Assembly (NCBI RefSeq): GCF_000876015.1 | Contig: NZ_BBQM01000024.1 | Location: forward strand, 124,001-188,000 | Reading direction: 5' to 3' | DNA: 64,000 nt | Source: Cupriavidus basilensis | GTDB taxonomy: Bacteria > Pseudomonadota > Gammaproteobacteria > Burkholderiales > Burkholderiaceae | In this document: piece after piece, positions 17,003-26,337 of the stretch | Layout: every line of letters begins with the position of its first letter | Position numbering within the stretch: the stretch's first letter is position 1 | Notes under the pieces: model-generated | Databases searched by the model: none | What the model was told of the DNA's origin: nothing | The model's input: only the letters and a program-made list of their open reading frames with translations | Position numbers and translations under genes: made by a program

Positions 17003-18298
17003 CTACACGGTCGCCTGCACGCGGTTCTTGCGGTACAGGATGATGGTGGCGGCCAGCCCGCACGCCGCGGCGAAGGCCATCCAGTAGCCCGGCGCGGCCT
17101 TGTCCTTGGTGACTTCGATCAGATACGTGGAGATGGCCGGCGTAAAGCCCCCGAAGATGGCGGTAGCGAGGCTGTACGCGAGCGAGAAGCCCGCCACCCG
17201 CACCTCCACCGGCATCACCTCGGTCAGCGCCACCACCATCGCGCCGTTGTACATGCCGAACAGGAACGACAGCCACAGCAGCACCAGCAGCATGCGCTCG
17301 AAGCTCGGCGCGCCGGCCAGCCAGGACAGCGCCGGGTAGGCCGTCACCAGCGCGATCAGCGAGATCGCCAGTAGGATGGGCCGGCGGCCGATGCGGTCGG
17401 ACAGCGCGCCGCCGACGGGCAGCCAGATGAAGTTGGAGATGCCCACGCACAGCGTCACCGCGAGGCTGTCGGCCGTGCTCAGCTTGAGCACGGTCTTGCC
17501 GAAAGTGGGCGTGTAGACCGTGATCAGGTAGAACGTGGTGGTGGTCATGGCCACCAGCATGGTGCCGGCCAGCACGGTGCGCCAGTTGCGCAGCATGGAG
17601 TCCAGCACCTCGCGCGTGCTCGGGCGGCTGCGGCGCGCGCTGAAGGCCGCGGTCTCCTGCAGCGAGCGGCGCAGCACGAACAGGAACGGCACGATCAGGC
17701 AGCCGATCAGGAACGGGATGCGCCAGCCCCAGCTATGCAGCGCCTCGGGCGCCAGCCACTGGTTCAGCCCGAAGCCGAGCGCGGCCGCCACCACGATGGA
17801 GATCTGCTGGCTGGCCGATTGCCACGCGGTATAGAAGCCCTTGTGGCCCGGCGTGGCCATCTCCGCGAGATAGACCGACACGCCGCCCAGCTCCGCGCCG
17901 GCCGAGAATCCCTGCAGCAGGCGGCCCGTGAGCACCAGCAGCGGGGCCAGCACGCCGATGGTGGCGTAGCTCGGCACCAGCGCGATCAGGATGGTGCCGC
18001 TGGCCATCAGCGTCAGCGTCACGATCAGGCCCTTGCGCCGGCCCACCTTGTCGATGTACGCGCCCAGCATGATGGCGCCGAGCGGGCGCATCAGGAAGCC
18101 CGCGCCGAACACGGCGAAGGTCAGCATCAGCGAGGCGAACTCGCTGTCCGAGGGAAAGAACGCCTGGGAGATGTAGGTGGCGTAGAAGCCGAACAGGAAA
18201 AAATCGAACTGCTCGAGGAAATTGCCGCTGGTCACCCGCAGGACCGCGGCGAGTTTCGAGGACCCGGGTACGGCCGTCCCGGCCATTTGCGCTTGCAT
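17003..18298 (-). CDS. MFS transporter, metabolite:H+ symporter (MHS) family
   Basis: 431 residues with about 12 hydrophobic segments. Family marks are [15 protein letters not shown] at the start, the loop motif DKVGRRKGL between helices 2 and 3, and [15 protein letters not shown]. This is the citrate/tricarballylate/proline-betaine branch of proton symporters. ATG 18298 has an AAGGAGACAG ribosome site and fits the family start; upstream codons are spurious. It sits between hydratase and CoA ligase genes on the same strand, so it probably imports the carboxylate that the ligase activates. Confidence 0.9.
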   Translation of the reverse strand: MQAQMAGTAVPGSSKLAAVLRVTSGNFLEQFDFFLFGFYATYISQAFFPSDSEFASLMLTFAVFGAGFLMRPLGAIMLGAYIDKVGRRKGLIVTLTLMASGTILIALVPSYATIGVLAPLLVLTGRLLQGFSAGAELGGVSVYLAEMATPGHKGFYTAWQSASQQISIVVAAALGFGLNQWLAPEALHSWGWRIPFLIGCLIVPFLFVLRRSLQETAAFSARRSRPSTREVLDSMLRNWRTVLAGTMLVAMTTTTFYLITVYTPTFGKTVLKLSTADSLAVTLCVGISNFIWLPVGGALSDRIGRRPILLAISLIALVTAYPALSWLAGAPSFERMLLVLLWLSFLFGMYNGAMVVALTEVMPVEVRVAGFSLAYSLATAIFGGFTPAISTYLIEVTKDKAAPGYWMAFAAACGLAATIILYRKNRVQATV

Positions 18299-18440
18299 TG
18301 CCTGTCTCCTTGGGCACGGCGTGCGGCGTATGCGGCGCCCCCGGCGAGGCGCCGGCGGGCGACCGCTTGTGCGGCCCGCGCGTGTGGAGGTCAATATATG
18401 CGCTGCAAGCCTCCGGCGCCAGTCCCGCGGTTCGGTCCGG

Positions 18441-18491
18441 GCGTGGCCTGAACGTGGCTCAAGCGTGGCTCACGCGTGGTTCAAGCACAGG
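18441..18491. repeat. degenerate 11-bp tandem repeat
   Basis: About five units of the type GCGTGGCTCAA follow one another between the hydratase stop and the transporter start, ending in GCTCAAGCGC. Units vary in length by a base or two. I see no gene in this gap. Confidence 0.65.
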
Positions 18492-18509
18492 CTCAAGCGC
18501 AAGCGCGGC

Positions 18510-19373
18510 CTAGGCGTGGCGGAACGCGGGCGGGCGTTTCTCCACGAACGCGCTGGTGCCCTCGCGCGCATCGTGCGAGGCCGCGGCCACCAGGAACTGC
18601 ATCGCCTCCACCGCCAGTCCTTCGTCGATCGGCAGGTTGATGCCGCGCGTGACCGCGCGCAGGCTGGCCGTCACTGCCACCGCGGAATGGCGGGCGATGC
18701 GGTCGGCCAGCCGCACGCAGGCGGGGATCAGGCCGGCCGCCTCCACCACCTCGTTGACCAGCCCGAGGCGCAGCGCCGCGGCGGCGTCGATGGCCTCGCC
18801 GGTGAGGATCATCTCGTTGGCGCGCTTGCGCCCCACGTGGCGCGGCAGCCGCTGCGTGCCGCCGAACGTGGGCGGGAAGCCCAGCTTGATCTCCGGCTTG
18901 GCGAAGGTGGCGTGAGCGGCCGCGATGGCCAGGCTGCAGGCTTCCAGGATCTCGCAGCCGCCGCCGAAGGCCAGCCCGTTGACCGCCGCGATGACCGGCT
19001 TGGGGAATGCCTCGATGCGCCGCGTCATGGCCTGCCCGCGCTGCAGGAAACGGCGCAGCGCCTGCTCCGGCGACGCCGCGAGGTCCGGCGCGAAGCCGGC
19101 GATGTCCGCGCCCGCGCTGAAGGCGCGCGTGCCGCTGCCGGTCAGGATCACGCAGCGCACGGCCGGGTCCGCCTCGATGGCGTCGAGCTTTTCCATCAGG
19201 TCGTCGATCAGCGCGTAGCTCAGCGCATTGAGCTTGGCCGGGCGGTTCAGCACCAGCAGCGCGTGCGCGCCCAGCGTGCGACATTGCACCGGCGCGTCGT
19301 CGTGGCCGCGCGCATCGTCGCCGTGCACTCCGTGCGTTCCGTGCGCGCCGTGGCGCGGGCCGGTCTCGTTCAT
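18510..19373 (-). CDS. enoyl-CoA hydratase/isomerase with His-rich N-terminus
   Basis: 287 residues of the crotonase fold. The oxyanion-hole segments are GTRAFSAGADI and AVNGLAFGGGCEILEACSL; the second catalytic glutamate falls in FAKPEIKLGFPPTFGGTQRL. It would hydrate a 2-enoyl-CoA. ATG 19373 has a strong AGGAGAACGACC site, so the first 30 residues are likely translated; they are unusual, with HGAHGTHGVHG and HDD runs that could bind metal or be mere drift. The gene leads the transporter-ligase-aldolase-DUF35 set and would make the 3-hydroxyacyl-CoA for the Ltp2-like enzyme. Confidence 0.88.
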   Translation of the reverse strand: MNETGPRHGAHGTHGVHGDDARGHDDAPVQCRTLGAHALLVLNRPAKLNALSYALIDDLMEKLDAIEADPAVRCVILTGSGTRAFSAGADIAGFAPDLAASPEQALRRFLQRGQAMTRRIEAFPKPVIAAVNGLAFGGGCEILEACSLAIAAAHATFAKPEIKLGFPPTFGGTQRLPRHVGRKRANEMILTGEAIDAAAALRLGLVNEVVEAAGLIPACVRLADRIARHSAVAVTASLRAVTRGINLPIDEGLAVEAMQFLVAAASHDAREGTSAFVEKRPPAFRHA

Positions 19374-19418
19374 GGTCGTTCTCCTGTCGTGGTTCGTGTC
19401 GTTCTGCATGGCCGGTGT

Positions 19419-19691
19419 TCAGGCCGCGTGCCCCACGGCGACGCGCGCCGGCCGCCCGCGAAAAGCGGAGACGAACACCACCGCCGCGCGGCGCGCGACG
19501 AAGCGCTCGCCGCACGCCAGCACCGTGTCGCGTCCGGCCGCCTCGGGCGCGGCCGATTGCTCCGTGAGCCACGCCGTGCCCTGCGTGCAGATCAGGTAAG
19601 ATCCACAGCCAAGCGGGATCCGCAGCGCGGCCGGGCCGAGCAGCCAGACGCCTTGCGCGGCGGGGTGCTCTGTCGGGTTTGTCATCGGCAT
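19419..19691 (-). CDS. DUF2917-like small protein
   Basis: 90 residues. ATG 19691 has a CGGAGACC ribosome site; a second ATG lies two codons on. The pattern is a short cupin-like beta protein: LRIPLGCGSYLICTQGTAWLTE, then DTVLACGERFVARR and AVVFVSAFRG. This fits DUF2917, a family of unknown function in beta-proteobacteria that often lies beside regulators. It starts 119 bases from the divergent LysR gene at 19811 and precedes the hydratase gene by 45 bases, so it may be first in the cassette's transcript. Confidence 0.6.
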   Translation of the reverse strand: MPMTNPTEHPAAQGVWLLGPAALRIPLGCGSYLICTQGTAWLTEQSAAPEAAGRDTVLACGERFVARRAAVVFVSAFRGRPARVAVGHAA

Positions 19692-19759
19692 GATGGTCTC
19701 CGGGCAAGGCGTTCCGGACCGCGGGCAGCGTCCTGAACGTTGACTGCATTCTTGCCGGG

Positions 19760-19780
19760 TTCCGGCCAGCGCGGCCGGAA
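19760..19780. promoter_or_regulatory. perfect dyad in the LysR/DUF2917 divergent region
   Basis: TTCCGGCC (19760-19767) and GGCCGGAA (19773-19780) flank a 5-base centre. The dyad lies 30 bases before the LysR start and 69 bases from the divergent gene. It could be the regulator's operator or an mRNA hairpin. Confidence 0.4.
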
Positions 19781-19810
19781 GGATTTTCATCAGCGGTATG
19801 CCTGGGCGTC

Positions 19811-20734
19811 ATGTCGATCCTGAGCCGAGCCTCCACCGGCGCGCTGCGCGCCATGTCCCTCGAAGCCCTGCGCGGTTTCGAATCCGCCGCGCGCCACCTC
19901 AGCTTCACCGCCGCGGCAGAAGAACTCTGCATCACCCAGTCCGCCGTCAGCAAACAGGTCAAGAGCCTCGAAGACATCATCGGCGCCGCGCTGTTCCGGC
20001 GCGGCGGCAAAGGCCTGAGCCTCACGCCCGAAGGCCGCCAGCTCTACGAAGCCGCGCGCGCCGCCATCGGCCAGCTGGGCGCGGCCATCGACCGCCTGCT
20101 GGCGGTCGACCGCGTTTCCATCGCCGTCACCACCACGCCATCGTTCGCCGCGCTGTGGCTGGTGCCCAAGCTGGCCCGCTTCCAGGCCGCCGAGCCCGGC
20201 ATCGACGTGCGCATCGACGCCTCCGAAGCCATGCTCAACCTCGAGCGCGAAGGCATCGACCTCGCCATCCGCCTCAACGCCCAGCCCCCCGGCCCCGGCG
20301 ACCCGCGCCCGCTGCTGCGCGAGCGCCTGATGCTGGTGGCCGCGCCCGCCATCGCCGCGCGCATCACCGAGCCGCGCCACATGCTCGACGCGCCGCTGCT
20401 GGTGTTCCACGATCCCGGCGCGCGCTTCGCCTGGATGTCGTGGACGCAGTGGTACCAGCGCCTGGGCCTGGCGCGCTCGTCCAAGCAGGCCTGCCTGTAT
20501 TTCTCGCAATACGCCCACGTCCTCAACGCCGCCGTCCAGCAGGCCGGCATCGCCATCGGGCGCACGCCGATGGTGTTGCCGATGCTCAAGAGCGGCCAGC
20601 TTCAGGTGGTGCTGCCGGAGCATGCCGTCGACGGGCCGACGTACCAGATCGTTGCCGCCGACACCGAACGGCCCGGGGTGCGGCAGTTCCGGGCGTGGCT
20701 GGAGGGGGAGTTGGCGGGGGAGGTGATTGGGTGA
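19811..20734 (+). CDS. LysR-type transcriptional regulator (GcvA-like)
   Basis: 307 residues. The winged helix-turn-helix is at residues 15-75 (LEALRGFESAARHLSFTAAAEEL, ITQSAVSKQVKSLE), then a LysR substrate domain with VSIAVTTTPSFAALWLVPKL and LVVLPEH-like strands. The opening resembles GcvA regulators. ATG 19811 gives a 14-residue lead; ATG 19853 (MSLEALRGFE) is equally possible. It is divergent from the DUF2917-hydratase-transporter-ligase-aldolase cassette, the usual place for its activator, and I infer it controls that set. The effector is unknown. Confidence 0.9.
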   Translation: MSILSRASTGALRAMSLEALRGFESAARHLSFTAAAEELCITQSAVSKQVKSLEDIIGAALFRRGGKGLSLTPEGRQLYEAARAAIGQLGAAIDRLLAVDRVSIAVTTTPSFAALWLVPKLARFQAAEPGIDVRIDASEAMLNLEREGIDLAIRLNAQPPGPGDPRPLLRERLMLVAAPAIAARITEPRHMLDAPLLVFHDPGARFAWMSWTQWYQRLGLARSSKQACLYFSQYAHVLNAAVQQAGIAIGRTPMVLPMLKSGQLQVVLPEHAVDGPTYQIVAADTERPGVRQFRAWLEGELAGEVIG

Positions 20735-21092
20735 TGGGGGCGCGCGGGGGGCTGAGGCCGGTTTCCGCCGGTATTCAGGTGGCGTCAGGCCGACGCCTGC
20801 ATCCGATGTCCATGAAATTCGGAAAATTCCGCAGTACAAACCAGACTTTGGGGGGGTGATCGTTTTCCCTCGCAGTGCCGTAATTCAGGGTCAACGGCGA
20901 CAAATCGCATAAATGGCAGTTTCGGGAAACTTGACAGTTTCCGTGGAGATGCCGTGGCTGCGTGCGATCGCCGATCCACCAGGGTGCCGGCGCCATCGCG
21001 TCGCGCCCCGATCATGGCGCTGCAAACGCGAGGAAAACCAGGCGGAAAACACACGTTGAAGCCTTCAATTCGCCCGGATCCACCGGGGCCGT
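20735..21092. other. intergenic region before the first TpsA gene
   Basis: 358 bases. GGCGTC and GACGCC arms near 20780 could end the LysR transcript. A TTGACA lies at 20931-20936 but no good -10 box follows at normal spacing. A 7-G run lies near 20852-20858. No gene is apparent. Confidence 0.5.
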
Positions 21093-23627
21093 TTGCGCAT
21101 AAGGTTGAGCGGAGTGCAAGCGGTGCAGGCAGTAAATTTCAGGGTTGGTGCAGGGATTTTCGTGGTGGCGGCGGGCTGGAGCCTGGCCGCCGTGGCCGCC
21201 GGCGTGACGCCCGACGGCGGCTCCGTCACCACCGTCACCACGGGGGCCGGCGGCCGCATCACGGTCGGTGTGGCGCAGGCGGTGGGCGGCGTCTCCACCA
21301 ATACGTACCGCGATTTCAACGTGCCCCGCGCGGGTGTCGATCTCGACAACCGCGCCGCCTTCGCCCGCGTCATCCTCAATCAGGTCACGAGCACGAATCC
21401 GTCCGTGCTGGAAGGGCAGCTCGCGGTGCTCGGCCAGCGCGCCCACGTCATCATCGCCAATCCCAACGGCATCAGCGTGAACGGTGCTTCGGTGCTGAAC
21501 GTGGGGAACCTCGCGCTGACCACTGGCCAGGTTTCGTTCAATGATTTCATCAGGCCGGACGGCGAGCTCCAGCGCAACGTCAAGCTGGCAACCACGGCGG
21601 GCATGATCGACGTCGGCCCCGGCGGCCTGTCCGGCGAGCTGCTCAATCTCGAGCTGGTGGCCAAGCAGATACGCATCGCGGGCAAGGTCGAGAACCGCTT
21701 CGACAATGCCAACGCGCATATCCGCGCGGTGGCCGGGACCAGCAACGCGGAGATCGATTCCAGTATTTCCCCCACCGACAACGCCAGCGAGTGGGTCAAG
21801 TATTCGGCGCCGGCGGTCAACCCGGGGCAGGGGTTCGCCGTGGACATCACCGCGGCGGGCAGCCTGAGCGCCGGGCGCATCGAACTGATGGTGACGGACC
21901 AGGGCGCGGGCGTGCGGCATGCCGGCGCGGCGTATGCCACCGCCGGCGATTTCGTCGTCTCGGGCACCGGCGACCTGCAACTTGCCTCCGGCCGGATCCA
22001 GGCCGCGCGGGACGTGCTGATCGGCAGCGGCGGTCTGGTCGGCAACGGCAACGTCGTGGCCGGCCGGCACCTGCAGGTGGCTTCCGAGCGGGTCGACCTG
22101 GCGGATTCCGCCTTGAGCGCGGGCACCCGCACCGCGGGCGACCTCGTGATCGGGTCGTCCGGGCAGGTGCATGCGCAGCCCGTCGCGCTGGCGGACACCA
22201 CGCTGGCGGCCAGCGGCGGCATCGGCGTGTTCGACGCCGGCCCCGGCGTGCTGTGGCGCGGCACGCAAGCCACCGCCGGCGGGAATATCGTCCTTGCCGC
22301 CACCGGGCTGCAGGCTGCACAGGGCGCGGGCCGCAGCGCCCTGGTCTCGAAGAGCGGCGCCGTTTCCATCGAGGCCGCAAATGCCACGCTCGCCGGCACC
22401 GATATCGACGGCACGGCCGGCACGGCGATCCGGGCGCAGTCGCTGGCGCTGCAGGATGCCGACGTGCGTTCCTCCGGCGGCGCCATCGCGGTCACGGTCA
22501 CGGGCGACTATGCCCAGCAGGACAGCACCCTGCTGGCCGCCGGCGATGTCCGCCTGCGCGCGGGCGCGGTGTCCATCGGCTCGGACGCTCGGCAATCGAG
22601 CGTGGTCGCCACCGGCGGCGGCGTGCTGGTGCGGGCCGACGGCGACATCGCCAACAGCGGCGGGCTGATCCAGGGGCAGGCGAGGAACGCCGACGATGCC
22701 GAGGCGGCCGGCGCCGTCACGCTGCGCGCCGGCGGCAACATCCTCAACACCGCCACGCCGCAATGGCTGGGCATCCTGTTCGGCGCCGGCGACGACGTCT
22801 CGGTGCAGGCCGGCGGCGACGTCGTCAACCTGCACGGCCGCATGCTCTCCAACGGCTATCTCGACGTGCGCGCCGGCGGCGACCTGCTCAACCAGATCAC
22901 CAAGCAGGCCGGCGCCAACGGCGAGCAGCCCGACTTCCGCACCGCCTCCGGCAGGCGCTGGCTGTTCCTGACCAAGAGCACGGCCAGCTTCGACGTGGAC
23001 TACGGCCAGGCCGACCGGCCCGGGCAGATCGCCTACCTGCTGTCGGACAAGGGCACCACGCTGACCGGCCGCAACGTGATCAACCAGGGCGGCGAGATCT
23101 ATGCCAACAACGGCGACATCACCGTGCGGGCCGCCGATACCTTCAGCACGCAGGGCGTGGCCACCGGCAGCGCGCACTACGCGCGCTCGTGCCTGATCGT
23201 GTGCCGCGCCTCGGCATCGTCCACCACCACCGTGACCGGCGGCCTGCTGTCCGCCGGCGGCAACATCGACATCCAGGCGGGCAACGTGGCCGCCAACGTG
23301 GGTGGCCGGGTGCTGGCGCTGGGCGACCTGCGCGTCGACGCGCCCGTCACCTACGCCACCGGCATCACCGGCTACAGCGCCATCGCGCGGGACCGCGGCT
23401 TCAAGGCGTTTTTCGGCGACACCTGGGCCCGGCTCTACGCGATGGACGTGGGCGGCAGCTGGATGGCGGCGGGCCGCACCACCGTCACCGGCGACACCGT
23501 GACCAACGGCGGCAGCTTCGACGGCGACGTGACCATCGCCGGCAACGCGGCCACGATCCGGCCGCGCCAGCGCGATCCGGTGTCCATCGACAACCGGCTG
23601 GGCCTTACGTCCTGGTTCTGGAAATGA
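21093..23627 (+). CDS. TpsA exoprotein with filamentous-haemagglutinin secretion domain
   Basis: 844 residues. A signal sequence is visible in FRVGAGIFVVAAGWSLAAVAAG. The TPS secretion domain spans about residues 40-260 with its hallmarks QAVGGVSTNTYRDFNV, ILNQVTSTNPS-LEGQL and IIANPNGISVNG. The rest is repetitive beta-helix with GGNI/GDV/TVTGG strands. There is no toxin-like tail, so it is probably a small adhesin or matrix protein. TTG 21093 is the farthest start; GTG 21114, after an AAGG, is also plausible. It overlaps the next gene by ATGA, so the TpsB partner is certain. Confidence 0.88.
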   Translation: MRIRLSGVQAVQAVNFRVGAGIFVVAAGWSLAAVAAGVTPDGGSVTTVTTGAGGRITVGVAQAVGGVSTNTYRDFNVPRAGVDLDNRAAFARVILNQVTSTNPSVLEGQLAVLGQRAHVIIANPNGISVNGASVLNVGNLALTTGQVSFNDFIRPDGELQRNVKLATTAGMIDVGPGGLSGELLNLELVAKQIRIAGKVENRFDNANAHIRAVAGTSNAEIDSSISPTDNASEWVKYSAPAVNPGQGFAVDITAAGSLSAGRIELMVTDQGAGVRHAGAAYATAGDFVVSGTGDLQLASGRIQAARDVLIGSGGLVGNGNVVAGRHLQVASERVDLADSALSAGTRTAGDLVIGSSGQVHAQPVALADTTLAASGGIGVFDAGPGVLWRGTQATAGGNIVLAATGLQAAQGAGRSALVSKSGAVSIEAANATLAGTDIDGTAGTAIRAQSLALQDADVRSSGGAIAVTVTGDYAQQDSTLLAAGDVRLRAGAVSIGSDARQSSVVATGGGVLVRADGDIANSGGLIQGQARNADDAEAAGAVTLRAGGNILNTATPQWLGILFGAGDDVSVQAGGDVVNLHGRMLSNGYLDVRAGGDLLNQITKQAGANGEQPDFRTASGRRWLFLTKSTASFDVDYGQADRPGQIAYLLSDKGTTLTGRNVINQGGEIYANNGDITVRAADTFSTQGVATGSAHYARSCLIVCRASASSTTTVTGGLLSAGGNIDIQAGNVAANVGGRVLALGDLRVDAPVTYATGITGYSAIARDRGFKAFFGDTWARLYAMDVGGSWMAAGRTTVTGDTVTNGGSFDGDVTIAGNAATIRPRQRDPVSIDNRLGLTSWFWK

Positions 23628-25402
23628 CGGACGTGAGCATGCGCGACTTCGACGGATTCCATGCCGTGGCGGCACTGGCCGCCGCGCTGGCGATGACGCC
23701 GGCAATGGCGCAGGTGCCGCCGCTTCCCGTGCCGTCCGCGCCGGCGGTGCAGGAAGACCCCGCGCAACGCCTGCTGCGCGAGCAGCGCCAGCGCGAGCTG
23801 GAGCGCGAGGCCACCCAGCCGCCGGCGCAGATCCAGGCCGCGCCCGGGCTGGCGCCGGACGCGCCGGTCGAGGCCGTGCCGGAAACCTCCGCCACCTTCG
23901 AGATCCGGCGCATCCAGGTGCGCGGCAACACCGTGCTCTCCGAGGCCGAAGTCGATGCCATCACCGCGCCGTTCCTGGGCCACGCGCTCGGCACCAACCG
24001 CATCAACCTGCTGCTGCGCCGCTTCACCGAGGCCTTCGTGGCCCGCGGCTACATCACCACGCGCGCCTACCTGGGCGAGCAGAACCTGGCCAGCGGCGTG
24101 CTCGTCGTCACCGTCGTGACCGGCACGGTGGAGTCGATCCAGCTCAACGGCCGCGTCATCCGCCCGGGCGGCGGCGGGCTGTTCGACACCGTTGGCGGCG
24201 GCCTGCTGACCGATGCCGGCACCGCGTGGCAGTTCCCGGCGCCGGACGACACCCTGCGCCTGCCCGACCTGGAGCAGGGCGTCGACCAGATCAACCGCCT
24301 GCGCCGCAACCAGGCCGAGCTGCAGATCCTGCCCGGCCAGACCCCGGGCAGCTCGGTGGTGGCGCTGACGAACCAGACCGGCGACCGCTTCCGCTTCAAC
24401 GCGGGGGTGGACAACTACGGCAGCCGCAGCACCGGCATCGCGCGCACCCGGCTGGGCATCGACGCGGACAACGCGCTGGGCTTCCAGGAGTCCGTTTCCG
24501 CCAGCTACATCGGCACGGTGGACACCAACGCCGCCGTGCTGTCGGCGGCCGTGCCGTTCGGCTACAACACGTTCAGCTATACCGGCTCGCTCTCGGAGTA
24601 CCAGAGCGCCATCGCCGACACGGCGCTGCTCTACGGCCGCAGCCTCGGCCACACGCTGGGCTGGAACCGCGTGATCACCCGCGACAGGACCGGGCGCCAG
24701 GCGCTGGACCTGACGCTGACCTATCGCAAGAGCGAGCGCGAGATCAACAACCTGCAGCTCGACCCCCAGCGCCTGACCGTGCTGCGCGCGGCCTGGAGCG
24801 GGCTGCGCCGCTTCGCCGCCAACGGGCAGCCCGGATACGCCACGGCGGAGGCCGGCATCTCGCGCGGCCTGACCTCCCTGAACGCGACCCGCGATCCGTC
24901 GGACATCCGCGCCGACGAAGCCCACGCGCAGTTCACCAAGCTGGACGCCAGCGCCACGCTGCAATTGCCGCTGCCGCGCCTGTCTGGCGGCGCGCAACTG
25001 GCCTGGCGCGCGCAACTCGCCGGCCAGTGGGCCAACGTCGCGCTGTTCGGCTCCGAGCAGATCTACGCGGGCGGCATGAGCACCGTGCGCGGCTTCCGCG
25101 AAGGCGTGATCGCGGGCGACCGCGGCGCCTACCTGCGCAACGAGCTGGCCTGGGCCAACGCCCCGGCGCTGGCCGGCGTGCGCATGGAACCCTATGTGTT
25201 TCTCGACGGCGGCCAGACCGCCTATGTGGCAACGCGCAACTGGCAGTCCGTCGCCGGCACCGGCCTGGGGCTGCGCCTTTCCGCCCAGTGGGCCAGGCAG
25301 GTCTTCACCAGCGAGCTGATGCTCGGCATGCCGCTGGCGCAGCCCGCCTATCTGGGCACGAAGAGCGCGCTGGTGCTCGCCACCCTGAACTGGACTTACT
25401 GA
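23624..25402 (+). CDS. TpsB outer-membrane transporter, FhaC/ShlB family
   Basis: 592 residues. A signal peptide lies in MRDFDGFHAVAALAAALAM-AMAQ; since this begins at ATG 23639, the true start may be there rather than at 23624. A charged, proline-rich plug-linker segment follows, then two POTRA domains (FEIRRIQVRGNTVLSEAEV; TVESIQLNGRVI) and a 16-strand-type barrel. The family's loop motif VRGFREG is at residue 488. It exports TpsA proteins across the outer membrane. One transporter is flanked by two TpsA genes, and no second tpsB is in the window, so it may serve both. Confidence 0.93.
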   Translation: MTDVSMRDFDGFHAVAALAAALAMTPAMAQVPPLPVPSAPAVQEDPAQRLLREQRQRELEREATQPPAQIQAAPGLAPDAPVEAVPETSATFEIRRIQVRGNTVLSEAEVDAITAPFLGHALGTNRINLLLRRFTEAFVARGYITTRAYLGEQNLASGVLVVTVVTGTVESIQLNGRVIRPGGGGLFDTVGGGLLTDAGTAWQFPAPDDTLRLPDLEQGVDQINRLRRNQAELQILPGQTPGSSVVALTNQTGDRFRFNAGVDNYGSRSTGIARTRLGIDADNALGFQESVSASYIGTVDTNAAVLSAAVPFGYNTFSYTGSLSEYQSAIADTALLYGRSLGHTLGWNRVITRDRTGRQALDLTLTYRKSEREINNLQLDPQRLTVLRAAWSGLRRFAANGQPGYATAEAGISRGLTSLNATRDPSDIRADEAHAQFTKLDASATLQLPLPRLSGGAQLAWRAQLAGQWANVALFGSEQIYAGGMSTVRGFREGVIAGDRGAYLRNELAWANAPALAGVRMEPYVFLDGGQTAYVATRNWQSVAGTGLGLRLSAQWARQVFTSELMLGMPLAQPAYLGTKSALVLATLNWTY

Positions 25403-25436
25403 ACCCACGCTTTATCGGCTATCCCAAGGACCCGTC

Positions 25437-26258
25437 ATGCAAGCACAGATCCGCCTCGTTCGCCTCACTCGCCTCGTTGCCGCCGCCGCGCTGGCCTGCG
25501 GCCTGCAGGCCGCGCAGGCCGCCACCGTCAACGGCGTGGCCGTGACCGACGAACAGGTCACGCAGGCCATGCAGCAGATGCGCATCGCCGACGCGCCGCA
25601 GGCACGCGAAGCCATCAAGCAGCAGCTCATCGCGCGCGAGCTGTTCCGCCAGGAAGCGGCCAAGGACAAGACGCTGGAGACGCGCCCCGAAGTCCAGGCC
25701 GCGCTGCGCGAGGCGCGCAACAACATCCTGACCCAGGCCTGGCTCAAGGACAGGATCAAGCCCGCGCCCGTCACCGACGAGCAGGTCAGGCAGCGCTACG
25801 ACGCCATCGTCGCCAGCCTGGGCGAGAAGGAATACAAGGCCCGCGTGATCGAAGTCGCGGACGATGCGGCCGCCGGCAGCGCGCTGGCCCGCATCAAGGG
25901 CGGCGAGGACTTCGGCAAGGTCGCGCAGGCGGTCAGCCTGGCGCCCTCCAGGGCCAGCGGCGGCGCCATGGAATGGATCAGCTTCAAGGTGCCGGCGCAG
26001 GAGGGGCAGACCCAAAGCCTGCCGCTGCCGCTGGCGCAGGCCATTGCGGCGCTGCCGGCCGGGGCGGTCAGCGCCGCGCCCATTGCCTGGAACAACCACC
26101 GCTTCCTGGTCAAGGTCGATGAAGCGCGGCCGACCCAGGTCCCGGCCTACGAGGCCGCCAAGCCCGGCATCCAGCAGGCCCTGCAGGCGCAGGCGCTCGA
26201 GCGCGCCACCACCGCGCTGGTCACGCAGTTGCTGACCAAGGCAAAGATCACCCAGTAA
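25437..26258 (+). CDS. periplasmic parvulin-type prolyl isomerase/chaperone, Par27-like
   Basis: 273 residues. The signal peptide ends QAAQA/ATVNG. A SurA-like N-domain (VTDEQVTQAMQQMR, EAIKQQLIARELFRQEA) precedes a parvulin domain at about 130-225 (GGEDFGKVAQAVSLAPS, GGAMEWISF) and a short C-terminal helix. This order matches Par27 of Bordetella, which keeps filamentous haemagglutinin unfolded in the periplasm on its way to FhaC. The gene has an AAGGA site and lies between the transporter and the giant exoprotein genes, which strongly supports a dedicated secretion chaperone. Catalytic isomerase activity is not assured. Confidence 0.88.
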   Translation: MQAQIRLVRLTRLVAAAALACGLQAAQAATVNGVAVTDEQVTQAMQQMRIADAPQAREAIKQQLIARELFRQEAAKDKTLETRPEVQAALREARNNILTQAWLKDRIKPAPVTDEQVRQRYDAIVASLGEKEYKARVIEVADDAAAGSALARIKGGEDFGKVAQAVSLAPSRASGGAMEWISFKVPAQEGQTQSLPLPLAQAIAALPAGAVSAAPIAWNNHRFLVKVDEARPTQVPAYEAAKPGIQQALQAQALERATTALVTQLLTKAKITQ

Positions 26259-26337
26259 GGCGATCCGGCACCGCCCCAGCGCAGGCGGCGAGCGGGACCA
26301 GCAGGCAGAACGAACAAGAAGACAGCCAGAACCGACC

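Noticed and set aside
20931-20953. TTGACA before the first TpsA gene as a sigma70 promoter
   Set aside because: No acceptable -10 box lies 16-18 bases downstream, so the -35 match alone is not enough.
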